Below are positions 18,041-26,168 of a stretch of 38,022 nt of DNA, in pieces. The stretch is from NCBI GenBank assembly GCA_035267785.1, contig DATFLL010000070.1, positions 1 through 38,022 on the forward strand, in the 5' to 3' direction. A model generated the notes under the pieces. The model was not told the origin of the DNA. It saw only the letters and a program-made list of their open reading frames with translations, and ran no database searches. Made by a program: the position numbers and the translations under genes. This DNA is from DATFLL01 sp035267785. Lineage in GTDB: Bacteria; Pseudomonadota; Gammaproteobacteria; DATFLL01. Numbering within the stretch: position 1 is the stretch's first letter; each line of letters opens with the position of its first letter.

Positions 18041-18811
18041 ATGAACGTCTTCGTATTCGATATCGAAACGGTCCCGGACGTGGAGGGGGGCCGGCGCCTG
18101 TATGACCTGGACGGTCTCAGCGACAAGGACGTCGCCAATGTCATGTTCCACAAGCGCCGTCAGCAGACCGGCAGCGATTTCCTGCGCCATCACCTGCAGC
18201 GCATCGTGGCCATTTCGGTCGTGCTGCGCTCCAACGACAAATTCAAGGTCTGGTCCCTGGGCGACGAGAATGCCGACGAAGCCGAATTGCTGCGGCGGTT
18301 TTTCGACGGATTGGATCGTTATACGCCGACGCTGGTGTCCTGGAACGGCGGCGGTTTCGATCTGCCCGTCATTCACTATCGCGCCCTCGTACACGGCGTC
18401 GCGGCGCCGCGTTACTGGGATACCGGCGAGGACGATCCCGGCTTCAAGTGGAACAATTACCTGAACCGCTTCCACGCGCGGCACACCGACCTCATGGATG
18501 TCATCGCGGCCTACACGGCACGCGCGGTGGCGCCGCTCGACGAAGTCGCCACGCTGCTCGGACTGCCGGGCAAGATGGGTATGGACGGCTCGAAGGTCTG
18601 GGACGCCTACCTGGCGGGCGAGGTCGGTGCCATCCGCGACTACTGCGAGACCGACGTGCTCAACACCTATCTGGTGTTTTTGCGCTTCGAGCTCATTCGG
18701 GGCCGACTGACGCCCGCGGCCTACGAGACCGAATGCAGCCGCGTGCGCGAATCGCTGCGGGCCGAGGGCAAACCCCACCTGGACGAGTTTCTCGCCGCCT
18801 GGCCCGAATAG
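18041..18811 (+). CDS. Predicted 3'-5' exonuclease, PolB-like (DNA_pol_B_exo2 family)
   Basis: This is a DnaQ/PolB-fold exonuclease of 256 residues. Exo I is FDIET (Asp7, Glu9), Exo II is WNGGGFD (Asp107) and Exo III is YCETDVLNTY (Tyr201, Asp205), so all acidic catalytic residues are present. It is a free-standing exonuclease without a polymerase domain. Its role is unknown. It sits between cysM and rlmD with the ATG eight bases after the cysM stop. Confidence 0.9.
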   Translation: MNVFVFDIETVPDVEGGRRLYDLDGLSDKDVANVMFHKRRQQTGSDFLRHHLQRIVAISVVLRSNDKFKVWSLGDENADEAELLRRFFDGLDRYTPTLVSWNGGGFDLPVIHYRALVHGVAAPRYWDTGEDDPGFKWNNYLNRFHARHTDLMDVIAAYTARAVAPLDEVATLLGLPGKMGMDGSKVWDAYLAGEVGAIRDYCETDVLNTYLVFLRFELIRGRLTPAAYETECSRVRESLRAEGKPHLDEFLAAWPE

Positions 18812-18834
18812 TCGTCCGAGCTTCCACTCCTTCC

Positions 18835-20163
18835 ATGGCGAGACGCCACAAGAAACCGAGCGGCGATCCGATCGAGGCCCATGTCGAGGCACTGAGCCAC
18901 GACGGGCGCGGTGTGGCGCGTATCGATGGCAAGACGGTCTTCGTCGACGGGGCGCTGCCGGGCGAGAGCGTTCGCCTGGTCTACACGCGCTCGCGCCGCG
19001 ACTACGACGAGGGTCGCGCCGTTGAGGTGGTGCGGGCCGATGTCGACCGGGTCGTGCCCCGCTGTGCGCATTTCGGTGTGTGCGGCGGCTGCAGCCTCCA
19101 GCACCTGTCCCCCGAGGCGCAGATTGCGGCCAAGCAACGCCGCCTGTTGGACAATCTGGCGCGCATCGGCAAGGTCGAGCCGGCTGAAGTCTTTCCCGCC
19201 CTGACCGGTCCTGTCTGGCAGTATCGACGCAAGGCGCGCCTCGGGGTGAAATACGTTGCCAAGAAGGGGCGTGTTTTGATCGGCTTTCGCGAGAAGCACA
19301 GCAATCGCCTGGCGGATCTCGAGCGCTGCGAGGTGCTCCATCCGAGCGTGGGGGAGCGGCTGCCGGCCATCGCCGAGCTCATCGATGGACTTTCCGTGCG
19401 CTCGCGCGTGGCACAGATCGAGGTCGCGGTCGGCGATGAGGCCACGGCCCTGGTGTTTCGCCATCTTTCGCCTTTGAGTGGCGAAGACGAGAAGGCGCTT
19501 GTCGACTTCGGCCGTGCACATGGCCTGCACATCTATCTCCAGCCCGGCGGGCCGGACAGCGTCGCCGCCCTGTGGCCGCGGGACTCGACGCTCAGCTATC
19601 GCCTGGATGCGTATGACGTGGAGTTGATCTTTCAGCCGACGGACTTCACGCAGGTCAACGCGGCGATCAACGCGGCGATGGTCGACCGGGCGCTGACCCT
19701 GCTCGAGGCCGGCCGCGAGGACCGGATGCTGGACCTGTTCTGCGGTCTGGGAAATTTCACTCTGCCGTTGGCACGGTGCGCAGAGGAGGTCGTGGGGGTG
19801 GAGGGCGAGGCCGGGCTCGTCGAACGCGCCCGGGCCAATGCCGCGCACAACGGGATAGACAACGCCCGTTTTTACACCGCCGATCTGACGCAGGACCCGG
19901 CGGGCAGTCCCTGGCTGCGCGGCCAGCACTACGACAAGGTGCTGCTGGACCCCCCGCGGACCGGTGCCGCGGAGCTGTTGGAGGCGATTGCCGCCGTCGG
20001 TGCGCGGCGAATCGTCTACGTCTCGTGCAATCCTGCCACCCTGGCGCGCGATGCGGGCGTGCTCGTCAGTGATCTTAAATACCGACTTCGCGGCGCCGGT
20101 GTCATGGACATGTTCCCGCACACGGCGCACGTCGAATCCATCGCCTTGTTCGAGCGCGCCTGA
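18835..20163 (+). CDS. rlmD: 23S rRNA (uracil(1939)-C(5))-methyltransferase RlmD
   Basis: RlmD (RumA) methylates U1939 of 23S rRNA with S-adenosylmethionine. A TRAM domain is at about residues 10-70. Iron-sulfur ligands follow at Cys77, Cys83 and Cys86 (CAHFGVCGGC), with the fourth likely in LERCEVLHP. The Rossmann methyltransferase part has MLDLFCGLGNFTLPLA and LLDPPRTGA, and the nucleophilic Cys lies in VYVSCNPATLARD near the end. The ATG at 18835 gives 442 residues, the normal size. The frame is open further upstream into the exonuclease gene, but that part is not RlmD. Confidence 0.97.
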   Translation: MARRHKKPSGDPIEAHVEALSHDGRGVARIDGKTVFVDGALPGESVRLVYTRSRRDYDEGRAVEVVRADVDRVVPRCAHFGVCGGCSLQHLSPEAQIAAKQRRLLDNLARIGKVEPAEVFPALTGPVWQYRRKARLGVKYVAKKGRVLIGFREKHSNRLADLERCEVLHPSVGERLPAIAELIDGLSVRSRVAQIEVAVGDEATALVFRHLSPLSGEDEKALVDFGRAHGLHIYLQPGGPDSVAALWPRDSTLSYRLDAYDVELIFQPTDFTQVNAAINAAMVDRALTLLEAGREDRMLDLFCGLGNFTLPLARCAEEVVGVEGEAGLVERARANAAHNGIDNARFYTADLTQDPAGSPWLRGQHYDKVLLDPPRTGAAELLEAIAAVGARRIVYVSCNPATLARDAGVLVSDLKYRLRGAGVMDMFPHTAHVESIALFERA

Positions 20164-20190
20164 GCCGCTCGCCTGAACGAGTGGCGCATG

Positions 20191-20216
20191 ACGACGCAGG
20201 CGGTCTGCGCGGTCGT
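20191..20216. terminator. Hairpin between convergent rlmD and the gamma-glutamylcyclotransferase-like gene
   Basis: ACGACGCAG (20191-20199) pairs with CTGC (20205-20208) and, after a 3-base bulge, GTCGT (20212-20216). It lies in a 55-base convergent gap and could serve both transcripts. No T tract follows, so the call is weak. Confidence 0.3.
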
Positions 20217-20218
20217 TG

Positions 20219-20683
20219 TCAAGAGCCTTTCAGCCAGCGCCGGTAATCGCCGTGGCGAATCCGCGGCCGGCCTGTTACCCCGCCGTTGAAAAAATACGCC
20301 CAGCACCATTGCGGCGCGTCGGTCCCGTGCGGCATCCGTGCCGTGTGCGCCGCGTAGACGCGTATCCGTTCCCGACGGTACAGCCCGGCGTGCGGATCGT
20401 TCGGGTCGCAGTCCTCGAACGCATCCAGGCGCGCCAGACAGGCGTCGCGTTCGGATACAGCGCAAAGGCGCCCGTGGACGCGCTCGTTGGCGTGTCGGGC
20501 GGGTACCACGGCGGGGTGGCGGCCAAGGTCGTAAAGACGCCCGCAAATCCAGGCCGGCCCGAGGTCCTTCAGGCAGCGGCTTGCCAGGCGTTTGGCTTCG
20601 CGATAGCCGCTGCCCGTCCACAGCGTCCCGTAGACGAACAGCAAATCCGGCACCCGTGTCGGCGGCCCTGCCGCATCAACCAT
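20219..20683 (-). CDS. Gamma-glutamylcyclotransferase-like (AIG2-like) protein
   Basis: This 154-residue protein has the family entry motif FVYGTLWTGSGY at about residues 16-27, a VHGRLCAV strand, and an acidic LDAFEDCDPNDP segment in which the Glu is the likely catalytic residue. Members of the fold release 5-oxoproline from gamma-glutamyl amines or dipeptides, but many have no known substrate. The start overlaps the end of the upstream quinone oxidoreductase gene by eight bases. Confidence 0.85.
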   Translation of the reverse strand: MVDAAGPPTRVPDLLFVYGTLWTGSGYREAKRLASRCLKDLGPAWICGRLYDLGRHPAVVPARHANERVHGRLCAVSERDACLARLDAFEDCDPNDPHAGLYRRERIRVYAAHTARMPHGTDAPQWCWAYFFNGGVTGRPRIRHGDYRRWLKGS

Positions 20684-21677
20684 CGATATCGAGGACGAGC
20701 TTGCCGACGAAGCCTCCCTGTTCGAGCTGGCGGTGCGCGGCCGCCGCCTCGCTTAGAGGGAAGACTTGCGCCACGTGCACGCCCAGCTTGCCGGCGTCGA
20801 TCAGCTGGGCGCCCTCGGCGAGGATCCCCGCCTGATGGGCCTGGGCGGCGTGTTGGCCGAGGTACATGGGCGAGAGCATCAACTCGAGCGCGACACGCAG
20901 ATTGCGCAGCCGGGCCTCCTTCCAGTCGACGTCGGCGCCCGGCTGGAGCAGCGTCACCAAGTCGCCGTAGAGGCGCACGGCGGAAAAGCTCTGCTCGAAG
21001 GTCGCGCCGCCGACGGTATCGAAGGCGATGTCGACGCCCTCGCCATCGGTCCAGGCGCGTGCCACCTGGGCAAAATCCTGCGCGTGGTAGTCGATGGTGA
21101 GCTCGGCGCCGAGCTCCGTGACAAAGTCGGCCTTCTGCGCCGAGCCGACCGTCGTGCACACGCGCGCCCCGGCCAGGCGGGCCAGCTGAATGGCCACGTG
21201 ACCGACGCCGCCGGCGCCGGCGTGGACCAGCACGGTGTGACCGGCTTCGACGTGTGCGCGGTCATGCAGGGCCTCCCAGGCCGTGATCAGCACCAGCGGT
21301 ACCGCCGCCGCCTCGGTAAAGTCCAGCGAGGCGGGTTTGGGGGCGGCGAACTCCTGATCGACGACCGCGTATTCGGCATAGGTGCCGGGATGGCCGCCGA
21401 TGCCGCCGTGACAGAAATAGACTGCATCGCCCGGCTGGAAGCGGCTGACCCCTTCGCCGACGGCCTCGACGACGCCCGCGCCGTCGCAGCCGAGTATGGC
21501 CGGCAGGCGATCGGGATAATAGGTGCCGCGGCCGCGCAGCTTGGTATCGATGGGGTTGATACCGGCGGCCTTCAGGCGCACGAGCATCTCGCTGGGGCGG
21601 GAGATGGCCGGGGTGTCGGCCTGGGCCGGCTGCAGGACCTCCGGTTCGCCGGGCGCGTTCATCATGACGGCTTTCAT
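20676..21677 (-). CDS. NADPH:quinone oxidoreductase-like zinc-independent MDR protein
   Basis: This medium-chain dehydrogenase/reductase has 333 residues from the ATG at 21677. The GroES-like N-terminus includes RLKAAGINPIDTKLRG and PAILGCDGAGVVEAVGEGV. The Rossmann cofactor site is VLVHAGAGGVGHVAIQLARLAGA, the AGAGGVG form typical of quinone oxidoreductases. The cysteines that bind structural zinc in alcohol dehydrogenases are not seen. It probably reduces quinones or enones with NADPH. An upstream in-frame start at 21719 adds 14 residues unlike the family. Confidence 0.9.
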   Translation of the reverse strand: MKAVMMNAPGEPEVLQPAQADTPAISRPSEMLVRLKAAGINPIDTKLRGRGTYYPDRLPAILGCDGAGVVEAVGEGVSRFQPGDAVYFCHGGIGGHPGTYAEYAVVDQEFAAPKPASLDFTEAAAVPLVLITAWEALHDRAHVEAGHTVLVHAGAGGVGHVAIQLARLAGARVCTTVGSAQKADFVTELGAELTIDYHAQDFAQVARAWTDGEGVDIAFDTVGGATFEQSFSAVRLYGDLVTLLQPGADVDWKEARLRNLRVALELMLSPMYLGQHAAQAHQAGILAEGAQLIDAGKLGVHVAQVFPLSEAAAAHRQLEQGGFVGKLVLDIDG

Positions 21678-21799
21678 GGTTTTTGCGTTCTCCGTTACAA
21701 TCCCTGAATATTTTCCCAAGCATAGTCATTTGTCGTTGCTTGTCACGCCCCTGAGGCGTGTCAGTTGGGGCGGCGTGTCAAACCGGGGCGGCTTTCGCA
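21678..21799. promoter_or_regulatory. Divergent control region with hairpin and direct repeats
   Basis: This 122-base gap separates the quinone oxidoreductase (-) and CYTH (+) genes. CACGCC (21744-21749) and GGCGTG (21755-21760) form a 6-bp hairpin. GGCGTGTCA occurs twice in direct order at 21755-21763 and 21772-21780, 17 bases apart, on the CYTH side. This could be an operator or a structured leader; no regulator is recognised. Confidence 0.3.
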
Positions 21800-22270
21800 A
21801 TGGCCACTGAGATCGAGCGTAAATTTCTGGTCACCGACGACCGATGGCGCAACGACGCCGATGGGGGCACGCCCTATCGCCAGGGGTATCTCGTCGGCTC
21901 CGAGCGTGCGTCGGTGCGGGTGCGCCTTCAGGGTGAGAAGGCCTACCTGAATATCAAGAGCGCAACCTTGGGCGTGCGGCGCTTGGAATTCGAATATCCC
22001 GTGCCCGCGGAGGATGCCCGGGTGATGCTCGAGTCCCTGTGCGATAAGCCGCTGATCGAAAAGACCCGTCATTTCATCGATTACGGCGGACACCGCTGGG
22101 AGATCGATGTCTTCGGCGCGGAAAATGCCGGGCTGGTGGTAGCCGAAATCGAGTTGGACGACGAGCAGGAAGACTTCGAGCGCCCGCCCTGGCTGGGTGA
22201 GGAGGTCTCGCACGATCCGCGCTACTACAATGTCAGCCTGGTCCGTCATCCCTACAAGGACTGGTCGTGA
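21800..22270 (+). CDS. CYTH domain protein (inorganic triphosphatase-like)
   Basis: This is a 156-residue single CYTH domain. The N-terminal signature EIERKFLV (residues 4-11) is the ExExK metal and triphosphate-binding strand, and further alternating charged strands (VRVRLQGEKAYLNIKS, RRLEFEYPVP, EIDVFGAENAGLVVAEIELDDEQE) line the tunnel. Single-domain bacterial CYTH proteins mostly hydrolyse inorganic triphosphate, and a few are class IV adenylate cyclases. The ATG at 21800 gives the normal length; the frame is open upstream to 21758 without family similarity. The stop overlaps the GTG of the next gene. Confidence 0.9.
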   Translation: MATEIERKFLVTDDRWRNDADGGTPYRQGYLVGSERASVRVRLQGEKAYLNIKSATLGVRRLEFEYPVPAEDARVMLESLCDKPLIEKTRHFIDYGGHRWEIDVFGAENAGLVVAEIELDDEQEDFERPPWLGEEVSHDPRYYNVSLVRHPYKDWS

Positions 22271-22752
22271 GCGAATCGCCCGTCATTCACGTGGACATCG
22301 CACGCCAGGAGCTGCGCCTGGACGAGGACGGACGCACGGTCCGGCGGATCGAGGTCGCCACGGCGAAGAACGGACCGGGCGAGCGCAACGGCAGCGAATG
22401 CACGCCGCGCGGCTGGCATCGTATCCGTGCGAAGATTGGTGCCGGTTGTCCCGTGAATACGGTCTTCGTGGGACGGCGCCCGACCGGGGAAATCTATTCG
22501 CCGCAGCTGCGCGCCCAATATCCGGGACGGGACTGGATCCTCACGCGTATACTCTGGCTGAGCGGGCTGGAGCCGGGGCTTAACCGGTTCGGCGAGGTCG
22601 ATACTATGCGCCGCTATGTCTATATACACGGCTGTCCGGACGAGGACCCGATGGGCATACCGAGCTCGCACGGCTGTATCAAGATGCGCAACCGTGATGT
22701 TATCGAGCTGTTCGAGCGCGTACCCGCGGGCACGCGTGTGCACATCGTGTAG
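22267..22752 (+). CDS. L,D-transpeptidase (YkuD) family protein without signal peptide
   Basis: The protein (161 residues) is a YkuD domain. The catalytic pattern is seen as IHGC (His121) and SSHGCIKM (His135, Cys137). In the periplasm such enzymes form 3-3 peptidoglycan cross-links or attach lipoproteins. No signal peptide or membrane segment is visible, which is unusual for a cell-wall enzyme, although short YkuD proteins of this kind are known. It starts with GTG, overlaps the CYTH gene by four bases, and lies two genes before nagZ, so cell-wall recycling is a reasonable but unproven context. Confidence 0.88.
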   Translation: MSESPVIHVDIARQELRLDEDGRTVRRIEVATAKNGPGERNGSECTPRGWHRIRAKIGAGCPVNTVFVGRRPTGEIYSPQLRAQYPGRDWILTRILWLSGLEPGLNRFGEVDTMRRYVYIHGCPDEDPMGIPSSHGCIKMRNRDVIELFERVPAGTRVHIV

Positions 22753-22803
22753 GGCCATTGGCCTTACCGCTAACGTGATGATCGGAATAGTAAGGGGGAG
22801 GCG

Positions 22804-23286
22804 ATGGGAAGACGGCAACTGTGGACGGCGATTGCGGTAGTGGTGGGCTCGCTGTCGCTGAGCGGCTGCGTGGGCCTGGCCGACGTCGGCGGACATGTCA
22901 GCGTCCGCGGTGACAATACGCAGGTCGATGTCGGTTTCAACGAGCATCAGCGCGATATCATTCGACGGTATTACGCACAGCACCGGCGCGCACACGAACG
23001 TGAATACGAGCGCGAGCGCGGTCATGGCCATGGCCGCGGCCGCAACGGCCTGCCGCCGGGCCTGGCCAAACGGGAACGGCTGCCGCCCGGGCTCGAGCGT
23101 CAGGTCGAGCGCCGCGGCAAGCTGCCGCCGGGACTGCAAACGCACCCGCTGCCGCGCGATCTGGAACGCCGTCTGCCGGCGCTGCCCGAGAACTACGTGC
23201 GTGTGCGCGTCGGCACGGACATCGTGCTGATGAATGCCCGCACCCGCGTGGTCATCGACATGGTCAAGGACGTGGGTCAGCCGTAA
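22804..23286 (+). CDS. Lipoprotein with LPPGL repeats, RcnB-like C-terminus
   Basis: This 160-residue protein has a lipoprotein signal (lipobox LSGC, Cys22). A His/Arg/Glu-rich segment at about residues 60-80 is followed by three LPPGL repeats at about residues 81-114, spaced by charged residues. The C-terminal LPENYVRVRVGTDIVLMNARTRVVIDMV resembles the end of RcnB-family periplasmic proteins linked to nickel/cobalt handling. The match is by eye, and the function is unknown. A GGGGGAG ribosome site precedes the ATG. Confidence 0.8.
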   Translation: MGRRQLWTAIAVVVGSLSLSGCVGLADVGGHVSVRGDNTQVDVGFNEHQRDIIRRYYAQHRRAHEREYERERGHGHGRGRNGLPPGLAKRERLPPGLERQVERRGKLPPGLQTHPLPRDLERRLPALPENYVRVRVGTDIVLMNARTRVVIDMVKDVGQP

Positions 23287-23337
23287 TGGACCGAGCTCAC
23301 CGCGGCCTTGCCACCTGTCCGATTCGGAAGCGCTGAT

Positions 23338-24408
23338 ATGTCACTCGGCCCCGTCATGCTGGACGTACAGGGTACCGGCCTCGACGCCGAGGAGCGTGAG
23401 CTGTTGACCCATCCTGCGGTCGGCGGGGTGATCCTGTTCAGCCGCAACTACGCCTCGCCCGAGCAGCTCGATGAGTTGGTCGGCGCCATCCACGCCGTGC
23501 GTACGCCGCGCCTGCTGGTTGCCGTCGATCACGAAGGCGGGCGCGTCCAGCGTTTTCGCGAAGGCTTCACCCACCTGCCTCCGATGCGCAGCTTCGGGCA
23601 CGTGTACGACCGCGACCGGCGCCGCGCGCGCGAGCTGGCGCGTACAGCGGGCTGGGTCATGGCCGCCGAGCTGCGGGCGGCGGATGTGGACTTCAGCTTT
23701 GCGCCGGTGCTGGACCTGGACCGGGGCGTCAGCGAGGTCATCGGCGATCGCGCCTTCCATCACGATCCCGAGGCGGTTGCCGACCTGGCGCACGCCTTCA
23801 TGACCGGCATGCACGAGGCCGGCATGTCCGCCACGGGCAAGCATTTTCCCGGCCACGGCGCCGTGGCGGCCGATTCGCACACCGATCTGCCGGTCGATGA
23901 GCGTGGATGGAGCGATATCGAAGCCGAGGACGCGGTGCCGTTCGAGCGCATGATCCATTTCGGGCTGGCGGCCATCATGCCGGCACACGTGATCTATCCA
24001 CGGGTCGACGCCCAACCGGCGGGTTACTCGCAGATCTGGCTGCAGGATATCCTGCGCGGACGGTTGGGGTTTCAGGGCGTCATCTTCAGCGACGACCTGA
24101 ACATGGCCGGTGCGCAACTCCAGACAACGGGCGCTTCGCAGGCACCCGACTATGCCGGGCGCGCCCGCGCGGCGCTGGCGGCGGGCTGCGATATGGTCCT
24201 GATCTGCAACAACCGGCCGGCGGCACAGCAGGTCGTCGACGGACTGGCCGACTACAGCGATCCGGTCGCCCATATGCGTCTGGCGCGTATGCACGGGCGC
24301 CACGGGGTCTCGCGCGAGGCGTTGCACCGCGACCCGCGCTGGCGCCAGGGCGTTGCCGCGCTCGCCCGTCACACCGAGGACCCGAGTCTGGAGCTGGACC
24401 TGGAATGA
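23338..24408 (+). CDS. nagZ: Beta-N-acetylhexosaminidase NagZ
   Basis: NagZ is a cytoplasmic glycosidase that removes N-acetylglucosamine from anhydromuropeptides during cell-wall recycling. The family 3 TIM barrel has VDHEGGRVQRF (about 64-73), the catalytic loop KHFPGHG (168-174) and the nucleophile in FSDDLNMAG (about 250). Length (356 from the ATG at 23338) is slightly above the usual 340. A TTG at 23308 would add ten residues and is not used. In P. aeruginosa nagZ lies next to the MTI phosphorylase and mfd; here several genes are inserted between them. Confidence 0.96.
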   Translation: MSLGPVMLDVQGTGLDAEERELLTHPAVGGVILFSRNYASPEQLDELVGAIHAVRTPRLLVAVDHEGGRVQRFREGFTHLPPMRSFGHVYDRDRRRARELARTAGWVMAAELRAADVDFSFAPVLDLDRGVSEVIGDRAFHHDPEAVADLAHAFMTGMHEAGMSATGKHFPGHGAVAADSHTDLPVDERGWSDIEAEDAVPFERMIHFGLAAIMPAHVIYPRVDAQPAGYSQIWLQDILRGRLGFQGVIFSDDLNMAGAQLQTTGASQAPDYAGRARAALAAGCDMVLICNNRPAAQQVVDGLADYSDPVAHMRLARMHGRHGVSREALHRDPRWRQGVAALARHTEDPSLELDLE

Positions 24409-24489
24409 GGGGACCGCGCCGATGACAGTCGACGCATCCATCGCGCACCGCCGAGTACGCGCAGGGGGAACGAGAGGAAAGGGGACTCG

Positions 24490-25638
24490 ATGAGCGCCGA
24501 TGCCTGGCACCGTTTTCTGGCCCTGTTCGAGGGCCAGTGGCTGTGGATCGCGCAAGTGTTCATCGTGGTGTTCGCGGCGCTGCTCGTGGATTTCATTCAA
24601 AAGCGCGTCGTCAAGCGCCTGCTCACGCGGGTGGCTGCCAACCGGGTCGTGTGGGACGACGCCCTGTTGGATGCCGCCCAGCGGCCACTGACGCTGCTCA
24701 TCTGGATCGTGGGTATCACGTTCGCCGCCGAGATCGTCGGGCAGAACACCGAGGCGGCCATCTTCAAGGCCACCGTCCCGATACGCGACGTGGGCGTCAT
24801 CGCGGCGCTCGCATGGTTCCTGGTGCGGGTGATCGCCGGGGTGGAGCAAAGGTTGATTGCCGCGCGCGAGGCCGAAGGCAAGAGGGTGGATCGCACCACG
24901 GCCGATGCCGTGAGCAAGCTGCTGCGCTTTTCGGTCATCATTACCGCGGCGCTCGTGGCCCTGCAGACGCTGGGCTTCAGCATCTCGGGCGTACTGGCCT
25001 TCGGCGGCATCGGCGGGCTGGCGGTGGGCTTTGCCGCCAAGGACCTGCTGTCCAATTTTTTCGGCGGTCTGATGGTCTATATGGATCGCCCCTTCTCGGT
25101 CGGGGACTGGGTGCGCTCGCCGGATCGGAACATCGAGGGTACGGTCGAGAAGATCGGCTGGCGCCTGACCTGTATCCGCACCTTCGACAAGCGCCCCCTC
25201 TACGTCCCCAACCAGACCTTCACCACGATTGCCGTGGAAAATCCGTCTCGCATGACCAACCGGCGTATCTACGAAACGGTGGGGATTCGCTATGACGATG
25301 CCGGCGTGCTGCGCGCCATCGTCGAGGAGGTCAAGGCGATGCTGCAGGGGCATCCGGACATCGACCCGTCCCAGACCCTGATTGTCAATTTCAACGCCTT
25401 CGGGCCCTCATCGCTCGACTTTTTCATCTACACTTTTACTCGTACGACCAACTGGGTCGACTATCACGCCGTCAAGCAGGATGTCCTCCTGCGAGTCAAC
25501 GACATTATTGCCGCCCACGGCGCCGAGATTGCCTTCCCGACCTCCACCGTGCACGTGCCCGCGGGTATCCGCCTGAGCGGATATCAGGCTCAGGACGAGG
25601 CGGGGACGGGGGCCGACGAGACGCCGCAAGAGCGCTGA
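24490..25638 (+). CDS. MscS-family mechanosensitive channel
   Basis: This 382-residue protein has an N-terminal extension with three membrane segments (about 15-37, 68-86 and 97-115), another at about 145-165, and the pore helix with VLAFGGIGGLAVGFAAKDLLSNFFGGLMVYMDRPF-type sequence at about 172-205. The beta domain (GTVEKIGWRLTCIRTFDKRPLYVPN) and an alpha/beta vestibule follow. The size suggests a YnaI/YbdG-like channel rather than minimal MscS. It would open under membrane tension and release solutes. It follows nagZ after 81 bases on the same strand. Confidence 0.93.
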   Translation: MSADAWHRFLALFEGQWLWIAQVFIVVFAALLVDFIQKRVVKRLLTRVAANRVVWDDALLDAAQRPLTLLIWIVGITFAAEIVGQNTEAAIFKATVPIRDVGVIAALAWFLVRVIAGVEQRLIAAREAEGKRVDRTTADAVSKLLRFSVIITAALVALQTLGFSISGVLAFGGIGGLAVGFAAKDLLSNFFGGLMVYMDRPFSVGDWVRSPDRNIEGTVEKIGWRLTCIRTFDKRPLYVPNQTFTTIAVENPSRMTNRRIYETVGIRYDDAGVLRAIVEEVKAMLQGHPDIDPSQTLIVNFNAFGPSSLDFFIYTFTRTTNWVDYHAVKQDVLLRVNDIIAAHGAEIAFPTSTVHVPAGIRLSGYQAQDEAGTGADETPQER

Positions 25639-25686
25639 GACGGCCGTTTTCCGGGCGCGAGAGGGCTCGGTACAGGGGTAAAGTGG

Positions 25687-25730
25687 AGTATTAGAATATA
25701 CTAGCAATGTCGAAATGAGGCGCCTATAAT
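25687..25730 (+). promoter_or_regulatory. Promoter with perfect TATAAT and overlapping inverted repeat before the DsrE-family gene
   Basis: TATAAT at 25725-25730 is a perfect -10; the -35 at the right distance (TAGCAA, 25702-25707) is poor. An inverted repeat AGTAT (25687-25691) and ATACT (25698-25702) overlaps the -35, where an activator or repressor could bind. The start codon of the next gene lies 52 bases after the -10. Confidence 0.5.
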
Positions 25731-25781
25731 GCCCCATTTTTCAGCTCAACCTAAGGTTGCCCAACCCGGAGACGAGACGAA

Positions 25782-26150
25782 ATGGCCGATAAGCTTATGA
25801 TTGTTATGGTTAATACTGATCCTTCCAACGGTTCCGAGCTGGGCGCGCCGTTTTTCCAGGCAACGGTTGCCGCCGCGATGGAATTCGACGTGGAAGTGAT
25901 TATGACGGGGCGTTCGGGCGAGCTGGCCAAGAAGGGCGTGGCGGAGAAGCTGCACGTTCAGGAAGGCAGCCCCAAGTCCGTGTACGACTTCATCAAGGAT
26001 GCCCACGAGGCCGGCGTGAAGTTCAAGGTCTGTACCCCGACCCTGGACCTGTGGGGCGACGACCTCATCCCCGAAGTCGAAGAGACTGTCGGCGGCGCCT
26101 ACGTGATCAGCGAGGCGATGGACGACGACACCGTCACCTTCACCTACTAA
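25782..26150 (+). CDS. DsrE-family small cytoplasmic protein
   Basis: This 122-residue protein has the alpha/beta fold of the DsrE/DsrF-like family, beginning KLMIVMVNTDPSNGSELGAPFFQATVAAAMEFDVEVIMTG. The only cysteine is Cys84 in FKVCTPTLDLWG, the position expected for the sulfur-carrying residue of DsrE-like proteins. No signal peptide is present. The family includes sulfur-transfer proteins of sulfur oxidisers and proteins annotated as peroxiredoxin-like, so the exact role is unknown. It has its own strong-looking promoter and a GGAGACGAGA ribosome region, suggesting high expression. Confidence 0.85.
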   Translation: MADKLMIVMVNTDPSNGSELGAPFFQATVAAAMEFDVEVIMTGRSGELAKKGVAEKLHVQEGSPKSVYDFIKDAHEAGVKFKVCTPTLDLWGDDLIPEVEETVGGAYVISEAMDDDTVTFTY

Positions 26151-26168
26151 GGGCTCGCACCATCCGGC

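Noticed and set aside
18448..18834. Extended RlmD start upstream of 18835
   Set aside because: The added 129 codons overlap the exonuclease gene out of frame and have no similarity to RlmD.
18721..20130. Minus-strand reading frame of 469 codons opposite rlmD
   Set aside because: It is antisense to a gene with full catalytic motifs and has no recognisable content.
23341..25353. Minus-strand reading frame of 670 codons opposite nagZ and the MscS gene
   Set aside because: It is a shadow of the coding strand, crosses the gap between two real genes, and is rich in Arg/His/Gln with no known family.
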